Source: Actinomycetota bacterium
GTDB lineage: Bacteria > Actinomycetota > Acidimicrobiia > Acidimicrobiales > Ilumatobacteraceae
NCBI GenBank assembly: GCA_030645495.1
Contig: JAUSLV010000027.1
Location: 1-64,000 of the forward strand
Reading direction: 5' to 3'
Length of the DNA stretch: 64,000 nt
Shown here: one piece after another, positions 34,089 to 42,815 of the stretch
Layout: each line of letters opens with the position of its first letter
Numbering within the stretch: the first letter of the stretch is position 1
The notes under the pieces: model-generated
What the model saw: only the letters and a program-made list of their open reading frames with translations
Database searches by the model: none
Told to the model about the DNA's origin: nothing
Made by a program: the position numbers and the translations under genes

Positions 34089-34544
34089 TCACCGTACTGC
34101 GACGCGTTCGCACAAGGTCTTCAACGCGACCAGGATCTGTTCGGCGTCGCGCTCGTGGCGCGACTCGAAGACGGCTTTGTCGGCAATGTCGCCGAGAATG
34201 CCCAGAGGCGGGTCGTAGTCGATCTCGAAGGTCACCAACGACCCATCGCCCTGCGCGGCAACGTGTTGCGTGACGCTGGCCGAGCCGTTCCCCGTGGATC
34301 GCCCGGCGAGGTGAATCGATTCGCCGGCGATGATCTGGAACACCTCCCATTCGGTGTCGAGTTCGATGTGCAACACCTTCACGACCTGCCTGAAGTGGTC
34401 ACCGACCACCAGCGCCCGGCCCGGACCACCGCTGACTTTGACCGTCATGTGCGAGAACTCCGCGAGCCGCTCGACATCGGTGAGCACGTCGAACACCTTC
34501 ACCGGTGGGCACGAGATCGAGATCTGTCGTCGGATACTGGTCAT
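34089..34544 (-). CDS. SRPBCC-family (polyketide cyclase/dehydrase) protein
   Basis: The product has 151 aa. RRQISISCPPVKVFDVLTDVERLAEFS is the START/SRPBCC opening, and the pattern of strands continues to a long C-terminal helix. The start at 34544 is set by AGGAGG six bases upstream. Ligand unknown. It converges with the membrane protein, with stops 22 bp apart. Confidence 0.75.
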   Translation of the reverse strand: MTSIRRQISISCPPVKVFDVLTDVERLAEFSHMTVKVSGGPGRALVVGDHFRQVVKVLHIELDTEWEVFQIIAGESIHLAGRSTGNGSASVTQHVAAQGDGSLVTFEIDYDPPLGILGDIADKAVFESRHERDAEQILVALKTLCERVAVR

Positions 34545-34742
34545 GACTGCCTCCTGATGGGCGGATCGGGGCCGCACACCGGCTCGGCTGTACCCGGCAG
34601 GCCGAATCTCGAAACACCCGGCGCCGGCCGCGGCCGGGCCGCGTGTCTCGTGGGCGGCGTCGTCGGGTACCGATGATCCGCGATGCTGGATCGCGCTCGC
34701 ACCCGGCTGCCGGGCGCACCATCCGAGCTCGGAGGAACGACG

Positions 34743-34940
34743 ATGCGCACGCTCTCCCATGGTGGTGACGACATGGTGGTCGCGCGCAGGGATGTCCTCG
34801 ACGCGGCGATCGTGCGGGCCGCGGACGATGCCAGCCGGGCACGGATCTGGGCCGAATTGGTCACCGAGGTCGGCAGCACCGAGGCATCGCGCCAGTGGCT
34901 CGCCATCTTCGCGGCAACCGACGCACCGCGCACCGGCTGA
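34743..34940 (+). CDS. Small hypothetical protein, 65 aa
   Basis: The family is not recognised. The ATG at 34743 has a strong GGAGGAAC eight bases before it, which favours a real gene over the longer frame from 34683. It is a small, mostly helical, soluble protein (VVARRDVLDAAIVRAADDASRARIWAELVTEVGS). It lies between the SRPBCC gene and the LPATG gene, facing the latter. Confidence 0.55.
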   Translation: MRTLSHGGDDMVVARRDVLDAAIVRAADDASRARIWAELVTEVGSTEASRQWLAIFAATDAPRTG

Positions 34941-34961
34941 GCGACGACCGCCGCCACCGGT

Positions 34962-35690
34962 TCACACGGCGTGACCGTGTCGGGCGGAGCCTGAGGATCG
35001 CGTCAGCCGCCCGCTCCCGCTCACCCAGCGAAACCCGAGCCCGGCAGCGACGAGCGCGAGAGCCAGCACGACGAACACACGGTGGTCACTGCCGGTCGCC
35101 GGCAGTGGCGCTGTCGCGGGCAGGGCTTGCGATTCGACGGCGCTGCCGCCAACCGGCTGCAGCACCAACACGAGTTCGAACGCCACCAGGTCCGACTGCG
35201 TCATGTTGGAACTCCAGATCGGCAGTTCGTACCCGACGGCGTACGTGCGGGCCTGGTAGCCGCTCAGCGCAACCGGGTCGGGTACCGTCAGCGCCGCCAA
35301 GGCGTGCACGGTGTCCGCGGCGAACACCGCGCCGGTAGTTGCGTCGGTGAGCGTGATGCGCAGGTCGTCCTGCAGCTCGCCGCCGCCCGACCCGCAGGTC
35401 GTATCGCCGATGACTCGTTCTGGTTCGGTGCAGCCATTGTCGTCGTCGCGCAACGACGCAACGGAGAACTCGACCGTGACCGGGAAAGCCAATGGGTTGG
35501 TGACGACCAGCGTCGCTGCTCCGCTGTCGCCTGGGGCGATCGTGGCAAGGTCGAACAGCGGCAGTCCGTCGGGTGCCGTCAGCCACTCCTCCGAGTCCGC
35601 CGTCGCCGTGGGGATGCGTGACCAGCCAGCAGTGAGGAGTGCGGCGACAGCAAGGATTGCTGCCCGTGTGATCATGGTTCGGCACCTCAT
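34962..35690 (-). CDS. LPATG-anchored surface protein
   Basis: The product has 242 aa. Signal peptide (AAILAVAALLTAGWS), a beta-rich ectodomain (residues 35-185, with ATLVVTNPLAFPVTVEFSVASL typical of the TasA/DUF11-like immunoglobulin-like fold) with one cysteine pair, then sortase motif LPATG (196-200), a hydrophobic span and a basic tail. Sortase should link it to the cell wall. No sortase gene is in the window. It is translationally coupled to the upstream SipW-like peptidase (ATGA overlap) and GGAGG precedes its ATG. Confidence 0.82.
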   Translation of the reverse strand: MRCRTMITRAAILAVAALLTAGWSRIPTATADSEEWLTAPDGLPLFDLATIAPGDSGAATLVVTNPLAFPVTVEFSVASLRDDDNGCTEPERVIGDTTCGSGGGELQDDLRITLTDATTGAVFAADTVHALAALTVPDPVALSGYQARTYAVGYELPIWSSNMTQSDLVAFELVLVLQPVGGSAVESQALPATAPLPATGSDHRVFVVLALALVAAGLGFRWVSGSGRLTRSSGSARHGHAV

Positions 35691-36229
35691 GTCAGCACCT
35701 CCTGATGCAAGCGTTGGCGGGAGCCGCCGTTGGCTCGCTCGCGGCGGATTGAGGCGATCTCCTGTCCGATCAGTGCGAGCGCGGGCAACACGAGCAGCAA
35801 GGCGAACCCCACCGGGTGGTGCACCGCCCGCACGAAGAGGCCCAGGTAGGGCACCCCGGCGACGACACGGCCGCGCACGTCCGAGGCAAGGACAAGGTCG
35901 TAGTCGGGGTCTTCATTGGCATCGCCCTTGGTGACGAACGCCGTGCGGCCCGCCGTGGTCTCGATGGCCACCACACGGTGGGCCACCATCGGTCGATCGT
36001 CCTCGGCGACGAAGACGATGACGTCGCCTTCGCTGACGGCTGCGGGGTCGACCGGCTTGACGATCAGCGCCGAATCCGCCGGGTAGGTCGGCGCCATGCT
36101 GCCGGACACCAAGGTGATCAACTGCCAGCCGAGGAGTTGAGGAACGACCAGGAAGGCAGCTGCCCCGACCGCGATGGCCGTCACGCCACCGCGGACGACG
36201 CGACCGGCGGTTCTGTATGCCTTGCGCAT
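35687..36229 (-). CDS. sipW: SipW-like (ER-type) signal peptidase I
   Basis: The product has 180 aa. N-terminal TM, then SGSMAPT with the nucleophile Ser, MVAHRVVAIET with the catalytic His replacing the usual Lys, and VTKGDANEDPD. This Ser-His pattern defines ER-type peptidases such as B. subtilis SipW. A C-terminal TM (GFALLLVLPALALIGQEIA) follows. It lies between the TasA-like gene and the LPATG gene, so its substrate is probably the TasA-like protein. The start at 36229 is set by AGGAGA upstream. Confidence 0.9.
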   Translation of the reverse strand: MRKAYRTAGRVVRGGVTAIAVGAAAFLVVPQLLGWQLITLVSGSMAPTYPADSALIVKPVDPAAVSEGDVIVFVAEDDRPMVAHRVVAIETTAGRTAFVTKGDANEDPDYDLVLASDVRGRVVAGVPYLGLFVRAVHHPVGFALLLVLPALALIGQEIASIRRERANGGSRQRLHQEVLT

Positions 36230-36314
36230 CGGGGTCTCCTGCTCGTGCGAGAGGGACGAGGCGGACAGATCCGCGGTCGGGCCGCTCACGCGACCCGACC
36301 GCGGGCCTTGGTGG

Positions 36315-36932
36315 TTACACCTGGTCGAGTTCGAACTCGACGTGGAAGCCCAGCGTGTCGGACATGATTCCGTTGTCCGCGTCAGGGCTGATCTTCCAGC
36401 CGAACCACAGCTCGAATCCCGGAGCCGGGTACTGGCCGCCGGCCGGAATGGTGATGGTCGGGGCGCCCCAGATCATGCTGGTGATTTCCACCCGCTCGCC
36501 GATGGCAGCGGTTTCCAAGCCGACCCACGGCGTGGTTCCGCCGTAGCCGAAGCTGTTGCCATCAACGGTGATGCTGAGGAAGTTGTCGATCTCGCCGCCC
36601 AGGCCGAGGTCGGTGACATCGGTTTCGGGCTCGACGAGCGAATTCTCGTTGTCGACGTCCTTCACCAGGTACACATGCAGCACGCCGGGCAGCGTGCCGG
36701 TGTTGGTGAGCACATAGCCGTTCGCCGTGCCGGTGCTGTACCCCGGATAGGCGTTGCTCACCGAGTAGTCGTTGCTCGTGGCGGTGCCACCCACCTCCAG
36801 ATCGAGCGTCCCCGCGGTGATCGTCGCGGTTGCCGACTGCTCCGTGTCGCTGTACGTAGCGAATACACCGGCACCGAGCAGGGCCGCTGTCGCGGCGACG
36901 GCGATGCTGGACAGCAGAAGCTTGCGGGACAT
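36315..36932 (-). CDS. TasA/camelysin-like secreted protein with SipW-type signal peptide
   Basis: The product has 205 aa. MSRKLLLSSIAVAATAALLGAG, then VFATYSDTEQSATATITAGTLDL is the SipW-dependent signal-peptide pattern: a short hydrophobic core, A-x-Y/F-S-D-T-E at the mature N-terminus, then T-A-G-T-L-D-L. The ectodomain is beta-rich (YVLTNTGTLPGVLHVYLV). Members such as TasA polymerise into extracellular fibres. That role is inference here. The start at 36932 has AAGGAG upstream. It is the first gene of the operon. Confidence 0.85.
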   Translation of the reverse strand: MSRKLLLSSIAVAATAALLGAGVFATYSDTEQSATATITAGTLDLEVGGTATSNDYSVSNAYPGYSTGTANGYVLTNTGTLPGVLHVYLVKDVDNENSLVEPETDVTDLGLGGEIDNFLSITVDGNSFGYGGTTPWVGLETAAIGERVEITSMIWGAPTITIPAGGQYPAPGFELWFGWKISPDADNGIMSDTLGFHVEFELDQV

Positions 36933-37092
36933 GATGGTCTCCTTGTCATGTTCGGCACGACGGGCGCGAACACACCGCTCTCGCAGGGGCTGTGCACCCA
37001 CGTCCACCTTGCTGTGAGGGGGGCGTGGGGTTCGCCGTTAGCTCGCTGCGGGTGAGGCGACCATGTGGTGCCCGCAGGTCATTGCTTCCGCT

Positions 37093-37171
37093 CCATCGGG
37101 GGATTGTCGGCCCCGACAACTCCGATGGTGCGCTCCCCCATTCCTCGGCGTGTAGGGACTATTGGCCCTAC
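37093..37171. promoter_or_regulatory. Two palindromes upstream of the TasA-like operon
   Basis: A nested palindrome (CCATCGG 37093-37099 / CCGATGG 37122-37128 around TTGTCGG 37104-37110 / CCGACAA 37113-37119) is followed by GTAGGGACTATTGGCCCTAC at 37152-37171. The latter is close to the DosR/DevR consensus GGGACTTnnGnCCCT of actinobacteria. They lie between the catalase stop (37213) and the TasA-like start (36932), on the upstream side of the surface operon. The first may serve as the katE terminator. A related TAGGGACT lies before the second TasA-like gene. Confidence 0.45.
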
Positions 37172-37212
37172 TGAGCGCGGGTACTAATGCCATACGCCAC
37201 GTGTGTCATTGG

Positions 37213-39285
37213 TCATGAGCCGCGAGCCACATCACGTTCGTAGAAGCGGCGGCGGGCCGCCTCGATGAAGTCGGGGCCGAGCCCGACCACGCCGTCGCTG
37301 GACCCCACGTGCGCAGAGTCGAGCAGTGCCTGTGCCTCGGCGGTGTGGCCGATCGCCTTGAGGTGCGCGTATGCGTCGGCGACGAACTGCACGGCAACAG
37401 CATCGGCCGCGAGCGCCGCGGCGCCTTGTTCGGTGACAATGATCGCGATGGCGTCACACGTGACCGAAGGAGTGCCGGCCAGCTGGCCGTCGGCGTCCAT
37501 CGCCTTGGGCGTGGTGCCGACCTGCAGCAACCTCGGAGCGACCAGCACGGGCGTCGCGCCGGCCGCGCGCACGTCAGCTGCAACCTTGGCGATGTCGTCC
37601 GACGACGAGCCGTCGGTGAACAGGATCCCGACCCTGCGGCCGGAGAGTGTCGCCAGCGCCTTGTTCACGATGGACAACGACGGCGACAGCTCCAGGTCGA
37701 TCGGTTCGCGGGCCGCCCGCGAGGCGGGGGGCACTGGACATCCGAGGCCCGCGGCGACGCGTCCGGCGAGCTCGGCGTCGACGTTGACGAGGTTCGCCAG
37801 CACGCGAGTCCTGACGTGAGGGAGGGTCACCTTGGAAAGTTCGAACACGAATGCGGACACGATGTGCGTCTGCTCGACGGGTGTCTGACTGCGGAAGAAC
37901 ATCCGTGCCTGGCTGTAGTGGTCGGCGAACGTCTCAGAACGGACACGCACCTTGGGCCCGTCGACCGGCTCGGGATACGTCGTGAACGCCGCGGCCGATG
38001 GCCGCGGGCCGCGGTTCTCGCCGGCGAGGTCGAGGCTGTTCGGCTCGTAGTTGGCGCGGCCCGTGGGGACGAGGTTCTGCATCAGGCCGTCGCGTTGGAA
38101 GTTGGCCACGGGGCACTTCGGCGCGTTGATCGGAATCTGATGGAAGTTCGTCGTGCCGAAGCGAGACTTCTGCGTGTCGAGGTAGCTGAACATCCGGCCC
38201 TGCAACAGAGGATCGTCGCTGAAGTCGATGCCGGGGACGATGTTCGTGGGCATGAACGCGACCTGTTCGGTCTCGGCGAAGAAGTTGGTGGGGTTGCGGT
38301 CCAGGACCATGCGGCCCACGACCTTCAGCGGCACGATCTCCTCGGGGATCAGCTTGGTGGCGTCGAGGATGTCGTACTGGAGGGTGTCGGCCAACTCCTG
38401 ATCGAACGTCTGCACGGCGAGGTCCCACTCCGGGAACGAGCCGCTGTCGATCGCTTCCCACAGGTCGCGTCGGTGGAAGTCGGGGTCTGCACCGGCCAGC
38501 TTCACGGCTTCGTCCCACAGCGTCGATTGGAGACCGAGCCGAGGGCGCCAGTGGAACTTCACGAACGTAGAGGTGCCCGCGTCGTTGAGGAAGCGGAAGG
38601 TGTGCACGCCGAAGCCCTCGATCATGCGCAGCGACCGTGGGATCGCTCGGTCGGACATCGCCCACATGATCATGTGGGTCGACTCGGGCATCAGCGAGAC
38701 GAAGTCCCAGAACGTGTCGTGCGCCGACCCTGCCTGGGGGAAGCCTCGATCCGACTCCATCTTCACGGCGTGGATGAGGTCGGGGAACTTCATCGCGTCC
38801 TGGATGAAGAACACCGGGATGTTGTTGCCGACGAGATCCCAGTTGCCTTCGTGCGTGTAGAACTTCACGGCGAAGCCGCGCACGTCGCGCGGGGTGTCGA
38901 CGGAGCCCGCTCCGCCGGCAACGGTGGAGATCCGGCAGAACACCGGTATGCGTTCGCCCTTGGTCTGGAACAGTGAGGCGCGGGTCAGGCCGGGGATCGG
39001 TGCGGTGCACTCGAAGAAGCCGTGGGCGCCCGAGCCGCGGGCGTGCACGATTCGCTCGGGGATGCGCTCGTGATCGAAGTGGAAGATCTTCTCGCGCAGC
39101 GCGAAGTCCTCGAGCAATGTGGGTCCTCGGTCACCGGCGCGCAGCGAGTTCTGGTTGTCGCTCAGCGGCATGCCGTGGTTCGTGGTCAGCGGATCACCGC
39201 CGTGCTGGTGCAGCTCACCGCCGGTCCCGATCTCGGCCGCGTCCGGTGGTGCGGCTGCTCCGCGCTGGTTCGGTGCGTTCTTCAC
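37213..39285 (-). CDS. katE: Large-subunit monofunctional catalase (clade 2, KatE/HPII type)
   Basis: The product has 690 aa, longer than the 480-500 aa of small catalases. [18 protein letters not shown] carries the distal His, [21 protein letters not shown] the distal Asn, and [12 protein letters not shown] the proximal heme Tyr. From about residue 545, [27 protein letters not shown] begins the extra flavodoxin/GATase-like C-terminal domain. GTG start with GAGGAC upstream. It breaks down hydrogen peroxide. It is divergent from a peroxidase-like hydrolase. Confidence 0.95.
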   Translation of the reverse strand: MKNAPNQRGAAAPPDAAEIGTGGELHQHGGDPLTTNHGMPLSDNQNSLRAGDRGPTLLEDFALREKIFHFDHERIPERIVHARGSGAHGFFECTAPIPGLTRASLFQTKGERIPVFCRISTVAGGAGSVDTPRDVRGFAVKFYTHEGNWDLVGNNIPVFFIQDAMKFPDLIHAVKMESDRGFPQAGSAHDTFWDFVSLMPESTHMIMWAMSDRAIPRSLRMIEGFGVHTFRFLNDAGTSTFVKFHWRPRLGLQSTLWDEAVKLAGADPDFHRRDLWEAIDSGSFPEWDLAVQTFDQELADTLQYDILDATKLIPEEIVPLKVVGRMVLDRNPTNFFAETEQVAFMPTNIVPGIDFSDDPLLQGRMFSYLDTQKSRFGTTNFHQIPINAPKCPVANFQRDGLMQNLVPTGRANYEPNSLDLAGENRGPRPSAAAFTTYPEPVDGPKVRVRSETFADHYSQARMFFRSQTPVEQTHIVSAFVFELSKVTLPHVRTRVLANLVNVDAELAGRVAAGLGCPVPPASRAAREPIDLELSPSLSIVNKALATLSGRRVGILFTDGSSSDDIAKVAADVRAAGATPVLVAPRLLQVGTTPKAMDADGQLAGTPSVTCDAIAIIVTEQGAAALAADAVAVQFVADAYAHLKAIGHTAEAQALLDSAHVGSSDGVVGLGPDFIEAARRRFYERDVARGS

Positions 39286-39472
39286 TGCGGTCCTCGCTCA
39301 TCGTGATCATGTTCGCTCACCCTGGACGCGTGTTGTTCCCCGTTCCGGCCCTCTTCAACCAACGACCCGGTCGGCTCGCAGGGCGGCCCGGTCGCTGTTT
39401 GAGCAGGTGCGGTTCTTGGGTATCCGTTGCCGACTCGTGCCACCCGGCGCGCGCTCACCGGAAGGTCATGCC

Positions 39473-40303
39473 ATGTCAGAGGTCGATGTCAACACCAGGT
39501 TTCTCAGCCGAGTGGGTGTGCACGTGAACGACGCCGGCGGCGCCGGCCGCCCGGTGGTGCTGATCCACGGCTGGCCGCTGACCGGGGAGAGCTGGAAGGC
39601 GCAGATGCCGGCGTTGACCGCCGCCGGTTACCGGGCGATCGCCTACGACCGCCGCGGGTTCGGACAGAGCGACAAGCCGGGTGGCGGATACGACTACGAC
39701 ACGCTCGCCGACGACTTGGCGGGGCTGTTGGATGAGCTCGACCTGCACAATGTCACGCTCGTCGGCTTCTCGATGGGTGGCGGCGAAGTCGCCCGCTACG
39801 TCACCAAGCACGGACAGGATCGGTTGCACAGCGTCGTGTTCGCTGCCGCGGTACCGCCGTGCCTGTTGCAGAGCGCCGACAACCCCGACGGCCCGCTCAC
39901 CGCGGAGCATGCCGCCGCCTCGAAGGCCAGTCTGACCTCCGACCGGGAGGCGTTCTTCGACACGTTCACCACGAACTTCTTCTCCGTGAACGGAGTGCTG
40001 AAGGTCACCGAAGCGACACGGCAAGCAGCGATCGCTCTGTGCCGATTGTCCGACCCGCACGCGGCGCTCGCATGCCAGGCGTCGTTCAGCAACGAAGACT
40101 TCCGGGCAGATCTGGCCAACGTGACAGTGCCGACACTCGTGATCCACGGCGATGGCGACGGCGTCGTGCCGATCGCCGGTTCAGGCGCGAGGACCCATGC
40201 CGCCATCTCGCACAGCCAACTCGTGGTGCTGCACGGCGCGCCCCACGGCTGCAACGTCAGCCATGCCGACGAGTTCAACCGAGCACTGCTCAGCTTCATC
40301 TAG
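39473..40303 (+). CDS. Alpha/beta hydrolase, non-heme chloroperoxidase-like
   Basis: The product has 276 aa. HGWPLTGESW oxyanion region, YDRRGFGQSDKP, nucleophile elbow VGFSMGGGEVARY, acid Asp in LVIHGDGDGVVPI, His in GAPHGCNVSH. This is the pattern of cofactor-free haloperoxidases and related esterases. The residues GAPHGCN differ from the more common GAPHGL. True activity is probably esterase or perhydrolase. GGAAGG precedes the ATG at 39473. It is divergent from the catalase. Confidence 0.88.
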   Translation: MSEVDVNTRFLSRVGVHVNDAGGAGRPVVLIHGWPLTGESWKAQMPALTAAGYRAIAYDRRGFGQSDKPGGGYDYDTLADDLAGLLDELDLHNVTLVGFSMGGGEVARYVTKHGQDRLHSVVFAAAVPPCLLQSADNPDGPLTAEHAAASKASLTSDREAFFDTFTTNFFSVNGVLKVTEATRQAAIALCRLSDPHAALACQASFSNEDFRADLANVTVPTLVIHGDGDGVVPIAGSGARTHAAISHSQLVVLHGAPHGCNVSHADEFNRALLSFI

Positions 40304-40354
40304 GTCTGGTGCCAGCGACGTGCTGATCAGTGGCGCCAGAGCGATCCGTACCGC

Positions 40355-40876
40355 TCAGGGGCAGTCAATGCTGCCCGACACGTGCACCGTGATGTCCTGG
40401 TGGGCCACCTCCACCAGGTCGAGGTCGAAATCGGCATGGTGCAAGTCGGCCTGGGCATTGATCGTGCCGTTGCCGAGCGCCGCGTCGTTCGCGTACGACC
40501 CCGACGTTGCATTCAACAGCACACCCACCGACGTCGGGCTGTTCCCCGACACCTGCAGGGTCCATCCGGACTGGCCGAATTCGGCGGCCGAGACGACGTA
40601 CACGAGTCCCTCCTGAGTGGCCGGCAGGAAGTACTGGCAGTAACCACCTGCGCCATTGACACTGATCGACTCGGCGCCGGTGACCGTCACGACGGCATGG
40701 TTCGGGTTGGCGACAGCGCTGGTGAGAGTGGTGTCGGGTGCGACCGCCGACGAGTTCGTCGTCGAACTCGTCGCCGCGGAGCTGGTGGGACTGGAGGAGC
40801 TGTCGCCGCCACACCCGGCGAGCAGCGCCACGATCGAAGCACTCATCAACCAGCTCCTTAGCCCCTGCTGCTGCAC
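40355..40876 (-). CDS. LpqH-like lipoprotein
   Basis: The product has 173 aa. Signal peptide LMSASIVALLAGCGGDSS has a textbook lipobox (LLAGC). A Ser/Thr-rich linker follows, then a beta-rich domain (VVTVTGAESISVNGAGGYCQYFL ... VGVLLNATSGSYANDAALGNGTINA ... ITVHVSGSIDCP) whose layout recalls the mycobacterial 19-kDa antigen LpqH. Surface lipoprotein; role unknown. It is the last gene before the genomic island. Confidence 0.7.
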   Translation of the reverse strand: MQQQGLRSWLMSASIVALLAGCGGDSSSSPTSSAATSSTTNSSAVAPDTTLTSAVANPNHAVVTVTGAESISVNGAGGYCQYFLPATQEGLVYVVSAAEFGQSGWTLQVSGNSPTSVGVLLNATSGSYANDAALGNGTINAQADLHHADFDLDLVEVAHQDITVHVSGSIDCP

Positions 40877-40997
40877 GATGCACCCCCTGCGTCGTTGCGC
40901 CGCTTGTGCGCTGCGTTCATCTACGAGCCTTCTGCAAGAGGGAGCATTCGACCAGGGACCTTCGACCCCCGCACGCAGCAGCAGGCGAGATCACACA

Positions 40998-41040
40998 GCG
41001 CCCCCGGTAGGAATCGAACCTACGACCTGCGGTTTAGGAA
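40998..41040 (-). repeat. Displaced 3' end of tRNA-Arg: distal attachment site of the island
   Basis: Forty-three bases match the 3' part of tRNA-Arg(CCT) at 50416-50458 with one mismatch (T at 41008, G in the intact gene). They cover the acceptor end, T arm and 3' side of the anticodon arm. No 5' half follows, so this is not a working tRNA. Same orientation as the intact gene, as expected for the att duplication left by tRNA-specific integration. Confidence 0.9.
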
Positions 41041-41082
41041 TGCGGTCGAGTGGGTCTCAGCGAGTCTCCTTGAATCGCATCT

Positions 41083-41170
41083 GACCTGCTCAGCTTCTGT
41101 CTTCTCCTCATCTGGTCTCGTTGAACATCATGCAGTAGCGCGGCGTAGATGGACAAGTGGATGGACAACT
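41083..41170. repeat. Left-end short repeats of the island (possible recombinase arm sites)
   Basis: GACCTGCTCAGC at 41083-41094 is followed by GATGGACAA at 41148 and again, as GATGGACAACT, at 41160-41170. The same pair, in the same order and with the same 65-bp spacing, occurs at the right end. The surrounding 41041-41261 holds no recognisable gene. Confidence 0.55.
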
Positions 41171-41261
41171 TTCGACGTCGATCCCTGGCCAACTTGTCGA
41201 GTCGTCGGTCGTCGTTGGAGGCCCAAGAACCACAGAGACCGTAGGTTGCAGAAACAGTAGG

Positions 41262-41855
41262 TCACTCGGTCTGGAGGGTCGGCGAGACGGGCGCTGTCGA
41301 TTGCATCGCCGATGAGTTGTCCAATACGGAGTGCGAGTTCCGTGCCTGCGACCCTCGTTCGACGACTTGGTCGAGGCTGTTCACGAGTCGGTCGAGTAGA
41401 TCGGCGAGGGTGTGGCGTTCTTCGGTGGTGAAGGTTTCGAGGGCTTCGACGACGACGCCGAGTCGTCTGGTCGCGACTCGGCGTTGGGTTTCTCGGCCGA
41501 GGGGTGTGGCGTGGACGAGTGTGACTCGCTTGTCGGTCTCGCTGGTTTGCCGGTCGGCGAGGCCGACATCGATGAGACGGCCGATCGCTCGTGTGGCGGT
41601 CGATGGGTCGATGCCGAGCGCGGTGGCGAATTCGCACATGGTCCAGCTGCGGTGGCGGACGAGGAGGTCGAGGCTGTCGATCTGGCCCATTTCGAGTTTG
41701 GGTGGGTCTGGTGCCCAGGCGAGGGCTCGCATTTTTCGTGCGGCGGAGCCTCGGCGTAGCGATCGCCATGCGAGCGCGACCCGTTGTGCGTCGTCGTGGA
41801 GTTCAGCGCGTTGAAGCGACGCTTCGAGGTGTCCGAGGTCGTGTGCGTGGCTCAT
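41262..41855 (-). CDS. MarR-family transcription regulator
   Basis: The product has 197 aa. The winged helix spans about residues 55-125: MGQIDSLDLLVRHRSWTMCEFATALGIDPSTATRAIGRLIDVGLADRQTSETDKRVTLVHATPLG, where DPSTATRAIGRL is the recognition helix and SETDKR the wing (D-x-R). Flanking helices for dimerisation are present. It overlaps the stop of the Usp gene by 4 nt and is cotranscribed with it. Ligand probably a small phenolic or drug-like compound, as for the family. Confidence 0.88.
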   Translation of the reverse strand: MSHAHDLGHLEASLQRAELHDDAQRVALAWRSLRRGSAARKMRALAWAPDPPKLEMGQIDSLDLLVRHRSWTMCEFATALGIDPSTATRAIGRLIDVGLADRQTSETDKRVTLVHATPLGRETQRRVATRRLGVVVEALETFTTEERHTLADLLDRLVNSLDQVVERGSQARNSHSVLDNSSAMQSTAPVSPTLQTE

Positions 41856-42727
41856 TGGTCGCCGTCGCTGAGCGATGTGTCGGCGGGGACGACGAGGACT
41901 GGTCCGGCGGCGTGGTGGGCGATGTTGGCGGTGACGCTTGGTGATCGGAGGTGGGAGACGCCGGGATGGCTGTGGGCTCCGAGCACTGTGAGGATCGATG
42001 ACCTGTGGGAGAGCCAGTCGAGGATCCCGCGGGCGGGTGAGCGGTGGTGGAGTGTGTCCCAGGTGACGTGGTGGCCGCTGCGGATTGCGGTGGCGGCGTA
42101 GTGGCGGAGGTCTGCGTCTTCGGTGATGTCGGCGTCACCGGCGGTGTAGCGGGGTGGCAGGACTCGTAGGAAGGTGAGTGGAAGCTCGAGTGAGAGGGCG
42201 AGGCTGGTCGCGAATTGGGCTTCCGGTTCGCTGGCGTTCGAGCCGTCGACGAAGACCGCGATCTCGTTCCATCTGGGCGAGGTCCGGTGGGCGGGTCCGA
42301 CGAGCACGACCGGGCGGCGGACCTTGGCGAGCACGTCGCTACTCGTCGGGTGGAGGAGGGTCTCTCGCACTCCACCTGTGGCGTGGGTGGTCATGCAGAC
42401 CAGCGATCCGGGTTGGGCGTCGACGTAGTCGCAGAGCGTGCCGGCGGGGCCGATGCCGGTGCCCCGGGGAAGGACTTTGATCTCGATGTCGAGGTCGTTG
42501 TTCGACGCGAGGGTCGTGGCGAGGTGCCGTTCGGCGTCGTGGAGTCGCGTTCCAACGGCGGTGATCGTCAGCGGGACGCGGGCACGGCGAGCGAAGTCGA
42601 TGGCGGTGGTGAGCGCTCGGTGTTCGGCGTGATCGGGGTCGATTGGTGCGATCACTCGCCGGTAGCCGGTCGTGGGTCGTTCGACGCTGGAGCTGATGGT
42701 GTGGCTGGGCCTCGTGCTCGGGTTCAT
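41852..42727 (-). CDS. Universal stress protein with two Usp domains
   Basis: The product has 291 aa. Domain 1 begins YRRVIAPIDPDHAEHRALTTAIDFARR. Domain 2 begins WNEIAVFVDGSNASEPEAQFATSLALS and ends LTVLGAHSHPGVSHLRSPSVTANIAHHAAGPVLVVPA. The start at 42727 follows GGAGGG by four bases. Tandem Usp proteins in Actinobacteria are often induced by stress or dormancy. It is divergent from the seven-gene operon and shares its 88-bp control region. Confidence 0.85.
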   Translation of the reverse strand: MNPSTRPSHTISSSVERPTTGYRRVIAPIDPDHAEHRALTTAIDFARRARVPLTITAVGTRLHDAERHLATTLASNNDLDIEIKVLPRGTGIGPAGTLCDYVDAQPGSLVCMTTHATGGVRETLLHPTSSDVLAKVRRPVVLVGPAHRTSPRWNEIAVFVDGSNASEPEAQFATSLALSLELPLTFLRVLPPRYTAGDADITEDADLRHYAATAIRSGHHVTWDTLHHRSPARGILDWLSHRSSILTVLGAHSHPGVSHLRSPSVTANIAHHAAGPVLVVPADTSLSDGDQ

Positions 42728-42767
42728 CGTGCCCTCCGTTCGTGTCCGGGTGGTTTGGTCGACTAGC

Positions 42768-42784
42768 TTAGACGTATCGTCCAA
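42768..42784. promoter_or_regulatory. Near-perfect 17-bp palindrome, likely TetR or MarR operator
   Basis: TTAGACGTATCGTCCAA is symmetric except for one pair (TTxGACG-TAT-CGTCxAA). It lies midway between the divergent Usp-MarR and thioesterase-TetR starts. The length and odd-spaced symmetry suit a TetR-family dimer. Which regulator binds is inference. Confidence 0.6.
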
Positions 42785-42815
42785 CCTGGGCGTACAAGGG
42801 TGGTGGTGGAGGGTC

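Noticed and set aside
40998-41040. A second tRNA-Arg gene
   Set aside because: Only the 3' 43 bases are present; no D arm, anticodon or 5' acceptor strand follows.
41041-41261. Integrase gene next to the attachment site
   Set aside because: All frames are interrupted and none shows the R-H-R-Y pattern of tyrosine recombinases; only short repeats are supported.
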